64,000 nucleotides of DNA, from positions 1,240,001-1,304,000 of the forward strand of contig NZ_JAJVKV010000001.1 of assembly GCF_024198175.1 (NCBI RefSeq), written 5' to 3'. A program made the translations under genes and the position numbers. The DNA is from Pyxidicoccus xibeiensis (lineage in GTDB: Bacteria > Myxococcota > Myxococcia > Myxococcales > Myxococcaceae). This document shows positions 45,878 to 53,191 of this stretch, piece by piece (within the stretch, counting starts at the first letter, position 1; each line of letters starts with the position of its first letter). The notes beneath the pieces were generated by a model. That model did no database searches. It was not told the DNA's origin and worked only from the letters and a program-made list of their open reading frames with translations.

Positions 45878-47038
45878 TCAGCTCGCGGCGAGCGAGGCCT
45901 GGGCGGCGGCGACGCCCGCGCCCGGCTCCGACTCGTGGCCGGCGGCGAGCAGGGCGCGCTCCACGGCGCCCACGGCGGCCAGCACGTCCGAGGGGCCCAC
46001 GCGGTTCATGTGGCCCACGCGGAAGTAGCGCGCCTTGAGCTCCGGGTGGAGGCCGCCGGCCACGACGATGCCCTGCCCCTTCACGCGCCCCACCAGCGAC
46101 GCGTCCACGCCGTCCGGGTAGTAGACGGCGCTGAGGGTGTGGGCGGCCACGGCGTCGGACACCGGCAGCATGCGCAGGCCCAGCGCCTTCCACGCCGCGC
46201 GGAAGGCTCGCGCCATGCGCTGGTGCCGGGCGAATCTCGCCTCCATGCCCTCGGCGAGCACCTGCCCCAGGCTCACGTCCAGCGCGCAGACGAGGTTGAC
46301 GGGCGGGGTGGCGAAGTACGCCGGCTTGCCCGCCTCGTACGCCTCCATGATGGGGAGCCACTCCGCCCAGTCCGAGTAGACGCTGGCCACCGGCACCTTG
46401 CGCGCGCGCCACGCCTCCAGCGCGCGGGGCCCCACGGTGAGCAGCGCCAGCCCGGGCGGCACGCCCACCGCCTTCTGGCTGGCGGTGAGGTACACGTCCG
46501 CGCCCCACGCGTCCTGGTGGAACGCCTCGCCGGCGGTGGCGCACACGCCGTCCACCACGGACAGCACGCCGTGCTTGCGCGCGGCCTTCACCAGCGCCTC
46601 CACGGGCGTCAGCACCCCGGTGGAGGTGTCCACATGGGTGACGGCCAGCAGCTTGAAGCCTCCGCGCGCCAGGTGCGTCTCCACCTCGTCCACGGACGGA
46701 GCGTCACCCGGGGCCGCGCGCACGTGCGTCACCTTCGCGCCGTGCCGCTCCAGGATTTTCGCCATCCGGTCGCTGAAGTAGCCGGTGTTCACCACCAGCG
46801 CGGCGTCTCCCGGCTCCACTAGGTTGGCGCCCGCCAGCTCCATGGCCAGGGTGCCGGAGCCGGCCACCACGAAGGGCTGGGCGCCGGGGGCCAGGCACAC
46901 CTCGCGCAGCCGCTTCAGCGCCCGGCCGAAGATGGCGATGAAGGCCGGGTCCGTGTGGCCGAGCGTGGGAGCGCCCAGCGCCTGCAGCACCTCTGGCTCG
47001 AACTCCACCGGGCCCGGAATCATCAGCAGGTCTCTCAC
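45878..47038 (-). CDS. Class V aminotransferase (alanine-glyoxylate / serine-pyruvate type)
   Basis: 386 residues. A GTG start at 47038 is chosen for its GAGGAG at 10 bases; an ATG lies 15 bp further in. Class V fold of the PLP-dependent enzymes: opening MIPGPVEFEPEVLQA, and the Schiff-base Lys189 in TASQKAVGVPPG. Substrate-loop and small-domain features fit alanine-glyoxylate/serine-pyruvate aminotransferases, which interconvert glyoxylate, pyruvate, alanine and serine. A more specific call (e.g. phosphonate or purine-catabolic forms) cannot be excluded. A terminator lies 41 bp downstream. Confidence 0.88.
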   Translation of the reverse strand: MRDLLMIPGPVEFEPEVLQALGAPTLGHTDPAFIAIFGRALKRLREVCLAPGAQPFVVAGSGTLAMELAGANLVEPGDAALVVNTGYFSDRMAKILERHGAKVTHVRAAPGDAPSVDEVETHLARGGFKLLAVTHVDTSTGVLTPVEALVKAARKHGVLSVVDGVCATAGEAFHQDAWGADVYLTASQKAVGVPPGLALLTVGPRALEAWRARKVPVASVYSDWAEWLPIMEAYEAGKPAYFATPPVNLVCALDVSLGQVLAEGMEARFARHQRMARAFRAAWKALGLRMLPVSDAVAAHTLSAVYYPDGVDASLVGRVKGQGIVVAGGLHPELKARYFRVGHMNRVGPSDVLAAVGAVERALLAAGHESEPGAGVAAAQASLAAS

Positions 47039-47177
47039 GGTGTCACCACTCCTCGCGCCCGAGTCCGGCGCGGGCGGAGGTGCCCGCGGCCCTCGATACG
47101 GCGCGGACCGACTGTGCCCACCGGCCCCGGCCGCTGTCCACGGACATGTGCGCCGGAAGGATGGACGCGCGACAGCG

Positions 47178-48041
47178 TCAGCCCTCCGCGTCCCGCCTGA
47201 GCGCCGTGAAGGACACGGCACACGCGCCCCGCGCGCCCAGCCGGGCCAGCGCGTCCGCCAGCTCCGTCGAGGCGTACTGCCCTCCCGAGAGCCGGAGCTC
47301 GCGGGCCACCTGCTCCAGGTCCTCGCCCACGCCCCAGGTGATGGCCCCCAGCTCTTCATGGCGGCCATCCGAGAGCAGGGCGGAGGCCCGGAACACCTCG
47401 GAGACGAGCGTCCGTGGCAGCGGGTACGGCCCCGGGTCCCCCGGGCCGATGTCGAGGCTGAAGAGGACACCCCCTCCCAGGTCGTCGGCCTCCGGGAGCA
47501 GCGCCGTCTGCAGGCAGAGTCCGAAGACCTCGTGCGAGTGGCCCTCCCTGGCGCGCTCCCGGGCCGTCTGGACGATGGCCCCCGGAGCGGGGGACTCCCG
47601 CACGAGCCGCCAGAGCACCTCCGCCTCGGAATGAATCAGCTCCCGCGCGGCCTCCCTCTCGACGAGCGCTCGAAAGCGCCGCACGCCGAACCGGAGCTGC
47701 TGGTAGCGATGCGCCCGCACCCACCCTGTACCCTCGCGCGCATCCAGCCACGCCGCGCGCGCGTCGCCGTCCTCGCGCATCAAGGCCTCGAGCTCGGACG
47801 CGGGGACATGCCAGCGCACCTCGTCGAGCGCGCGGTCGAAGTCCGGGCGCTCGCGGGCAAGGTAGTCGACCAGCGTCGCCACCTCGGCCGTGCGCTCGAA
47901 GGCGCGGAGGGCGTCGACCAGCGCCGCGAGCCTCCGTGCGTCCGCCTCGAAGAGGAAGTGGTGGACGTCGTAGGAGGACTCATAGGGCCAGAGCGCCTGC
48001 ACCTGGCCCTGCCGCGTGAGGAACGCTTCGGCGACCCGCAT
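47178..48041 (-). CDS. Hypothetical protein
   Basis: 287 residues, no recognised family. The sequence is acidic and helix rich, starting with MRVAEAFLTRQGQV, with WPYESSYDVHHFLFE nearby and a C-terminal GACAVSFTALRRDAEG. No signal peptide, membrane helix or nucleotide-binding motif is seen, so it is probably cytoplasmic. It follows the M20 peptidase gene by 18 bp on the same strand, suggesting co-transcription. Confidence 0.55.
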   Translation of the reverse strand: MRVAEAFLTRQGQVQALWPYESSYDVHHFLFEADARRLAALVDALRAFERTAEVATLVDYLARERPDFDRALDEVRWHVPASELEALMREDGDARAAWLDAREGTGWVRAHRYQQLRFGVRRFRALVEREAARELIHSEAEVLWRLVRESPAPGAIVQTARERAREGHSHEVFGLCLQTALLPEADDLGGGVLFSLDIGPGDPGPYPLPRTLVSEVFRASALLSDGRHEELGAITWGVGEDLEQVARELRLSGGQYASTELADALARLGARGACAVSFTALRRDAEG

Positions 48042-48059
48042 CGTGAGCCTCCCGCGGCG

Positions 48060-49361
48060 CTACAGCCGCACGAGCAGCTCGCGGAGGATGGTGAAGCCCT
48101 GCCGGAAGTCCTCCAGCCGCGCCTGCTCGTTGGGCGCGTGGTAGTACGCCATCTCCCCGAAGCCCGTTATCTGCACGTCGCAGCCCTGGCGCTGCAAATC
48201 CCTCACGAGCGGCAGCGAGCCGGTGAGCGAGAAGGGCGTGGGCGCCACGCCGCGCACCGCCTGCATCGCGTCCTTGAGCGCCTGGAGCCCCGGCGAGTCC
48301 AGCCGGCACGCGATGCCCTCCGTCCCGCTGCCCGGGAAGCGGAAGGACAGCGTGCCGCGCTTGCCCGCCGCGGTGCGCGTGCGCGGGAAGCCGGGGATGG
48401 CCTCGTCGCGCTCCAGCCGGGCATCCAGCTCGCGCATGAAGTCCGTCACCGTGCGCTGCATCTCCTTCAAGTCGTAGAAGGGCGTGAGGCGCACGTCGCC
48501 GCGCAGCGTGACGTCGGAGGGAATCTTCGTCTCCTTCGCGTTGGGCCCCTCCACCACCGTGGCCTTGAGGCTGGACGAGGAGAGGAAGCCCCACTTCTTC
48601 TCGTCCTCGGTGGGCGGGAAGCGCTCGCGGAAGAAGCGCGCCAGCTCCAGCGACGCCGCCATGCCCAGCTCCAGCGCGTTGACGCAGTTCTGCGGCATTC
48701 CCGAGTGCCCGCCCACGCCGGTGACTTTCAGCTCCCACAGGGCGATGCCACCGGTGCCCAGCGTGGGGCCGAAGTTGGCGCTGTCCAGCCAGTACACCGG
48801 CTGGCCCGCGAGGTCCTTCAGCCGGCCCTGCTCGGCCACGTAGCCCAGGCCCAGGCCGGGCAGGTCCGTGGACTCCTCGTTGGAGATGAGCACCACCTTC
48901 AGCGTGCGGCGCGGGCGCTCACCGCGCTCGGCGAGCTGCGCCAGCAAGTCTGTCAGCACCGCCACGTGGCCCAGGCAGTCGGTGACGCCGCGCCCGTAGA
49001 GGACGCCGCCGGGCCCCTCCCACAGCGTGAAGGGGCTGCGCTCCCAGCCCTCGCCCTTCTCGTCCGCGGGGACGACGTCGAAGTGCGCGCCCACGAAGCC
49101 CAGCGCGCCGGCCGCCGCGTCGCTGCCCTTCACGGTGAGCACCAGGCAGGGGCGGGACTCGTTGCCGGCCGCGGCCAGGGACTCGGCCTGGATGAAGCCG
49201 CTCTGGAGGTGCGGGGCCAGCGCGTCCAGCACCACCTGGGCGGCCAGCCGCTCCTCGGGCACCAGGCCCGCAGCGGGGTTGTTCTGCAGCTTCGGCGTCA
49301 GGGCGATGAGCCGCCGGAGCACGTCCAGGAAGCGGTCCTCACGAAGGGCGAGCGCGTTCAT
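48060..49361 (-). CDS. M20-family peptidase / ArgE-like deacylase
   Basis: 433 residues. Metal-binding motifs of the M20 family: GAHFDVVP with His93 and Asp95, YGRGVTDCLG with Asp128, and SNEES with the catalytic Glu162-Glu163 pair. The central lid domain is present (VTGVGGHSGMPQN). Members hydrolyse N-acyl amino acids or dipeptides using two zinc ions. It resembles acetylornithine deacetylase and succinyl-diaminopimelate desuccinylase, but is not clearly either. Found with the unknown gene just downstream; no arginine pathway genes are adjacent. Confidence 0.85.
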   Translation of the reverse strand: MNALALREDRFLDVLRRLIALTPKLQNNPAAGLVPEERLAAQVVLDALAPHLQSGFIQAESLAAAGNESRPCLVLTVKGSDAAAGALGFVGAHFDVVPADEKGEGWERSPFTLWEGPGGVLYGRGVTDCLGHVAVLTDLLAQLAERGERPRRTLKVVLISNEESTDLPGLGLGYVAEQGRLKDLAGQPVYWLDSANFGPTLGTGGIALWELKVTGVGGHSGMPQNCVNALELGMAASLELARFFRERFPPTEDEKKWGFLSSSSLKATVVEGPNAKETKIPSDVTLRGDVRLTPFYDLKEMQRTVTDFMRELDARLERDEAIPGFPRTRTAAGKRGTLSFRFPGSGTEGIACRLDSPGLQALKDAMQAVRGVAPTPFSLTGSLPLVRDLQRQGCDVQITGFGEMAYYHAPNEQARLEDFRQGFTILRELLVRL

Positions 49362-49407
49362 GGCGGCGGATTGGAGCCGAGCCCCCGCCGGAAGTCACCG
49401 GAAACGA

Positions 49408-49440
49408 CGAGGCCGGAGCACCCTGGCGCCTCCGGCCTCG
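49408..49440 (-). terminator. 11-bp hairpin behind the 5'-nucleotidase-like gene
   Basis: CGAGGCCGGAG at 49408-49418 pairs perfectly with CTCCGGCCTCG at 49430-49440. On the minus strand it is followed by TCGTTTCC. It lies between the 5'-nucleotidase-like gene (stop 49469) and the M20 start. Confidence 0.6.
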
Positions 49441-49468
49441 GCGCCGCGTACGAAGTCGGACGGACGCG

Positions 49469-50599
49469 TCAGGGCACGGGCATGGCGGAGCCGGGCGGCT
49501 CGAGCTTCTCCACGCGCTGCTTCAGCGCCGGGTCGTCCGCCACCGCCTCTCCCAGGGTGATGTAGGAGAGCTGGTGCGAGCGACCGCCGGCCGCCGGCTT
49601 CACCTCCGCCTCCGACTCCAGCTGCCGCAGGCGGCCCTCCAGCTCGACGATGGTGCGGGACAGGTCCGCGCGCGCCTGCGCGTCCTGGGTGGCATTGAGG
49701 CGCTCGTGCGCCTTCAGGAGGTTGCCCTCCACCACCTGGAGCTGCTGCCGCGTCCGCGAGCCCATGCCCAGGTCCACCGAAGGCCCCGGCCCGTCCACGC
49801 TCAGCTCCAGCCGCGTCAACTGCCGGCCCAGCTCGCCCGCGGGGAACACGGCCGCGTGGGTGCCCACCCGCTTGCCGATGCCCAGGCCCTTGTTCTCACT
49901 GGACTGCACCACGAAGTCCACCGCGTCGTTCGCCAGCAGCGCCAGCTTCATGGCCTCCTGGTAGGGCACCGCCGCCAGCACCACCACCACGTCCACCTTG
50001 CGCGCCTGGCGCAGCTTGCGCGCCTCGGCCAGCGCCGCGTCGAGGGGCGCCCGGCCCGTCAGCGCGGGCTCTCCGGCCACGGCGCCCTCGGGCGACACGC
50101 CCACCACGCCCACCTTGAGGCCCCCGGCCTCCACCACCGTGGACGCCGCGAAGGGCGCCTTGCCCGCCTTGTCCACCAGGTTGGCGGACAGCAGCTTCAG
50201 CTGCTTCTTCGGCCCGCGCGTGGCCTTCTGGAGGTACGCGAGGCCGTGGGACAAGTCCCGCGCGCCCACCGCCATGGCCGCCGTGCCCAGCGCCTCCATC
50301 TGCTCCAGCACCAGGTCCGCGCGCTGTTGGACGACTGCGTCATCCTGACGCAACGGCTTGCGGAACAGCGCGTTACCCGCGTCCAGCAACACCACCGGTA
50401 CGCCCCGCGCACGCTCCGCTTCGACGGCCGTCTTCCGCCGTGCCAGCCCGCCCTGGGGCTCCGCCTTGCAGCCGCACGGCGCTATCTCACCCTGGTTGTC
50501 TCCGGTGAAGAGCAACACCAGACGGCGCGGCGCGGCATGGGCTTCCACGGACGTCAGCAGCGATGCGGCCAGCAGCAGCAGGGTGAGTCGGGCCTTCAC
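49469..50599 (-). CDS. Exported 5'-nucleotidase-like metallophosphoesterase-fold protein (degenerate)
   Basis: 376 residues from a GTG with GAGGAGG just upstream, giving a signal peptide ending ..VEAHA. The fold resembles the 5'-nucleotidase N-terminal domain: LLFTGDNQGEI, then APCGCKAEPQGGLARRKT, a motif seen in a c-type or thiol-linked subset of this family. Several metal ligands look altered: DAGN where DAGD is usual, no GNHE, and no GHxH. The C-terminal part has a coiled coil (RTIVELEGRLRQLESEAE). Catalysis is therefore doubtful. Substrate unknown. Confidence 0.65.
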   Translation of the reverse strand: MKARLTLLLLAASLLTSVEAHAAPRRLVLLFTGDNQGEIAPCGCKAEPQGGLARRKTAVEAERARGVPVVLLDAGNALFRKPLRQDDAVVQQRADLVLEQMEALGTAAMAVGARDLSHGLAYLQKATRGPKKQLKLLSANLVDKAGKAPFAASTVVEAGGLKVGVVGVSPEGAVAGEPALTGRAPLDAALAEARKLRQARKVDVVVVLAAVPYQEAMKLALLANDAVDFVVQSSENKGLGIGKRVGTHAAVFPAGELGRQLTRLELSVDGPGPSVDLGMGSRTRQQLQVVEGNLLKAHERLNATQDAQARADLSRTIVELEGRLRQLESEAEVKPAAGGRSHQLSYITLGEAVADDPALKQRVEKLEPPGSAMPVP

Positions 50600-50719
50600 G
50601 TGTCCTCCTCGCGGGGGCGCGAGCCTAGACTTCCGCGCACCTCGAAACAGCCGGGTGGAAAAAAACCCGTATCGAGTCATTCCAGACATACATGTAATCC
50701 GGTTTTACTAGTTACTTCT

Positions 50720-50783
50720 CGCATTGTTTATATTTCCGGATTCATATACAAGACGCGCGTCATTCACCTTGGAGGGTGGACGC
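50720..50783 (+). promoter_or_regulatory. AT-rich promoter region of the M43 protease gene
   Basis: The 50640-50780 stretch is markedly AT-richer than its surroundings. A TATACA at 50745-50750 could be the -10 and the TTGTTT/CATTGT region around 50722-50729 a weak -35. The ribosome site GGAGGG sits just before the ATG at 50784. Confidence 0.35.
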
Positions 50784-51665
50784 ATGCGCGGAGTTTTCGG
50801 GAAGTCGGCTGTGACTGTTGGTGCCCTGGTGGCGATGGTCGGTTGTGGTCCCGTTGACGAGTCTGAGCTGCAGGCCGGGGAGCCCGTCGAGGAGGCCGCG
50901 ACGGATACCCGCAAGTGCGGCAACCCGGACCTGGACCCGGAGACGGTGGCGCAGGTGGAGGCGGACTTCGAGGCCCGCCGTGCGCAGCTGGCCCTGGAGG
51001 GCCGCGTGACGGCGCAGGCCTTCACGGTGCCGACCTGGTTCCACATCATCCGCACCAGCACGGGCACGGGTGGTGTGACGACGACGCAGATCAACAACCA
51101 GCTGGCCGTGCTCAACGCCGCGTACGCGTCCACGGGCGCGACGTTCACGCTGGCGGGCACGACGACCACCAACAACAGCACCTGGTACAGCGCGCAGCCG
51201 GGCTCCTCCGGTGAGTCGGCGATGAAGAACACGCTGCGCCGCGGCGGCAAGGAGACCCTGAACTTCTACGTCTCCGCCCCCGGTGGCGGCCTGCTCGGCT
51301 GGGCGACCTTCCCCTGGACCAACGCCGCCGGGAAGATGGACGGCGTGGTGGTGCTGAACTCCTCGCTGCCCGGCGGCTCGGCCACCAACTACAACCAGGG
51401 CGACACGGGCACCCACGAGGTCGGCCACTGGCTCGGCCTGTACCACACGTTCCAGGGCGGCTGCGCCAGCCCCGGTGACAGCGTGAGCGACACCCCGCCC
51501 GAGGCCTCGCCGGCTTCCGGCTGCCCCACGGGCCGTGACACCTGCACGACGGCCGGTCTGGACCCCATCACCAACTTCATGGACTACAGCTACGACTCCT
51601 GCATGAACACGTTCAGCGCGGGTCAGCGCACCCGCATGAACAGCATGAAGACGACGTACCGCTAG
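50784..51665 (+). CDS. Lipoprotein zinc metalloprotease of the M43 (pappalysin-like) family
   Basis: 293 residues with GGAGGG upstream. The signal ends MVGC (Cys21), so it is a lipoprotein. Metzincin active site HEVGHWLGLYH at 211-221, with Met-turn NFMDYSYD. The Cys-rich tail fits M43B (pappalysin/cytophagalysin) proteases, which cut exported proteins. Preceded by an AT-rich promoter region and followed by a terminator. The next gene on the strand is the graspetide precursor, 182 bp away; a processing link is speculation. Confidence 0.9.
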   Translation: MRGVFGKSAVTVGALVAMVGCGPVDESELQAGEPVEEAATDTRKCGNPDLDPETVAQVEADFEARRAQLALEGRVTAQAFTVPTWFHIIRTSTGTGGVTTTQINNQLAVLNAAYASTGATFTLAGTTTTNNSTWYSAQPGSSGESAMKNTLRRGGKETLNFYVSAPGGGLLGWATFPWTNAAGKMDGVVVLNSSLPGGSATNYNQGDTGTHEVGHWLGLYHTFQGGCASPGDSVSDTPPEASPASGCPTGRDTCTTAGLDPITNFMDYSYDSCMNTFSAGQRTRMNSMKTTYR

Positions 51666-51702
51666 ACCCAAGGGTCCAGCGAACGAGAGTTCCTGGTAGT
51701 GA

Positions 51703-51742
51703 GCGGCGGGTCTCCCACGAAGGTGTGGGGGCCCGCCGTTTC
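51703..51742 (+). terminator. Terminator of the M43 protease gene
   Basis: GGCGGG and inner bases pair with CCCGCC across TCCCAC/GTGGG, followed by GTTTCACTTT. It separates the protease from the downstream precursor gene. Confidence 0.7.
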
Positions 51743-51846
51743 ACTTTCCGCGGCGACCGCTCCCCGGGCCGCTTCCCGGCCGTGCGACGAAGGGAAGCCC
51801 GCCCCTGGCGCCGGACGGCTTTCGTGGACACCGTGGAGGCAGCCCC

Positions 51847-51996
51847 ATGCGCAAGCCCGACTCCCAGAGAAGGCCTCCCGCCCTGTTCGTGAGGGACCTG
51901 GCTCCACCGCCCCGGCCGCCCGAGGTGCAGCGGAGCGCCCAGGTCACCACGATGATGGTGGGTGAGGAAACCGACGTCCCCGACACCCAGCGGTAG
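51847..51996 (+). CDS. Candidate graspetide (omega-ester peptide) precursor, 49 residues
   Basis: Short gene with GGAGG 7 bases before the ATG. The leader (1-33) is Arg/Pro rich and contains LFVRDL at 13-18, resembling the LFIEDL leader motif bound by the plesiocin macrocyclase PsnB. The core is TTMMVGEE at 34-41: the TTxxxxEE pattern in which the two Thr side chains are joined by esters to the two Glu side chains in plesiocin. There is one core copy rather than the four of plesiocin. A short tail TDVPDTQR follows. No Gly-Gly cleavage site is seen. The ATP-grasp gene starts 54 bp downstream on the same strand. Identification rests on motif and context; it is too small to be certain. Confidence 0.72.
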   Translation: MRKPDSQRRPPALFVRDLAPPPRPPEVQRSAQVTTMMVGEETDVPDTQR

Positions 51997-52050
51997 CTCC
52001 CGGCTCCGTATGCCCGTATCGAAGGCCATGACGGGAGGCGCGCGGGCACG

Positions 52051-53001
52051 ATGACGCGAGGGACACGGACAGGCGCGGTGGCGCTGGTGGGCTCGAGCGA
52101 GGACCCCCACATCCGCGAGGTGGCGCGCCGCCTGGGCGCCGAGGGCGTGGAGGCCGTGGTGCTGGACACGCTGGCCTTCCCGGACGAGACGCGGCTGTCG
52201 CTCACCGACGACGTGGACGGCATCATCGCGGACGGGCGCCCCCTGGGACGGCCCGCCGCCGTCTACGTGCGCGGCCTGCATGCGGGGCCGCTCGCCTTCG
52301 GGGTGGATGCGCAGGAGGCCATGGATGCGGACTGGCGCACCACACTCACGGCCTTCCGCGAGAAGGCCACCCTGTTGATGGGGCTGATGAGCCGGTGGGA
52401 GCACCTGGGCGTGCCCATGTACAACCCGCCCTCGTCGGACTGGCTCATGCACAAGCCGGTGCAGCTCAGCGCCCTCAAGGCCGCGGGCCTACCGGTGCCC
52501 CGGACGCTGTGGAGCAACGACGCGGAGGCGGTGCGCCGCTTCGCCGCCGGAGGGCGCGTGGCCTACAAGCCCGTCATGGGCGGCGCCGCCACGCGTGAGC
52601 TGACCGCCGAGGACCTCACCGACGAGCGGCTCGCCGCGCTGGCCGGCGCGCCCGTCACCTTCCAGGAGCTGCTGCCCGGGGAGGACCTTCGCGTGTACGT
52701 GCTGGACGGGGAAGTCATCGCCAGCCTGCGCATCGTCACCTCCGCGCTCGACTTCCGGCAGAACGAGGAGCGCATCGAGCAGGTAGCGCTGCCGCCCGAG
52801 GTGGCGCGCGACTGCGTGAAGGCGTGCGAGGTGCTGGGCCTGCGGTGGACGGGGCTGGACTTGAAGCGCGGCGCGGACGGCGTGCCGCGGTTCCTGGAGC
52901 TCAACGGCTCCGCCATGTTCCTCGGCTTCGACGCGCGGGCCGGCTCGGACATCGCCGGCCACTTCGTCCGGGCGCTCGCCCGCCATGCGGGGCGCGGGTA
53001 G
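52051..53001 (+). CDS. ATP-grasp ligase, predicted graspetide macrocyclase
   Basis: 316 residues. RimK-like ATP-grasp fold: N-terminal substrate domain, then ATP-binding Lys in VAYKPVMGG, hinge FQELLPGEDLRVYVLDGE and the metal ligands in RFLELNGSAMF (Glu/Asn). In graspetide pathways this enzyme activates Glu or Asp side chains as acylphosphates and joins them to Thr, Ser or Lys side chains. The length and the precursor gene 54 bp upstream agree with the PsnB/MvdD role. RimK-type protein glutamylation is the alternative if the precursor is not real. It ends 7 bp from the convergent 60-residue membrane protein gene. Confidence 0.82.
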   Translation: MTRGTRTGAVALVGSSEDPHIREVARRLGAEGVEAVVLDTLAFPDETRLSLTDDVDGIIADGRPLGRPAAVYVRGLHAGPLAFGVDAQEAMDADWRTTLTAFREKATLLMGLMSRWEHLGVPMYNPPSSDWLMHKPVQLSALKAAGLPVPRTLWSNDAEAVRRFAAGGRVAYKPVMGGAATRELTAEDLTDERLAALAGAPVTFQELLPGEDLRVYVLDGEVIASLRIVTSALDFRQNEERIEQVALPPEVARDCVKACEVLGLRWTGLDLKRGADGVPRFLELNGSAMFLGFDARAGSDIAGHFVRALARHAGRG

Positions 53002-53008
53002 ACGCGGC

Positions 53009-53191
53009 TCAGCTCCAGAGCGCGGCGAGCACCGTGCGCGAGGCCACCCACGCCAGCACGGCCAGCGCCACCACCAGGACCAGGGTGAAGGCCAGGGGGC
53101 GGAGCGCACGGGGGTGCATCACCGCGCGCAGCTCGTCGGTGAGGGCGGGGTCGGCGTCCAGGTCATCGTCTCGGCGGGGCTCGGGCGTCAT
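53009..53191 (-). CDS. 60-residue single-helix membrane protein, coupled to the C39 exporter
   Basis: Starts with MTPEPRRDDDLDADPALTDE, an acidic head of about 30 residues, and has one strong membrane helix (about 33-57). Its ATG overlaps the TGA of the C39-ABC gene by one base (TGATG), so translation is coupled. A short membrane partner or anchor for the exporter is inferred; no homologue is recognised. Confidence 0.65.
   Translation of the reverse strand: MTPEPRRDDDLDADPALTDELRAVMHPRALRPLAFTLVLVVALAVLAWVASRTVLAALWS

Noticed and set aside
47041..47470. N-terminal extension of the aminotransferase frame
   Set aside because: The extension overlaps the next gene in another frame and has no homology; the GTG at 47038 has a good ribosome site.
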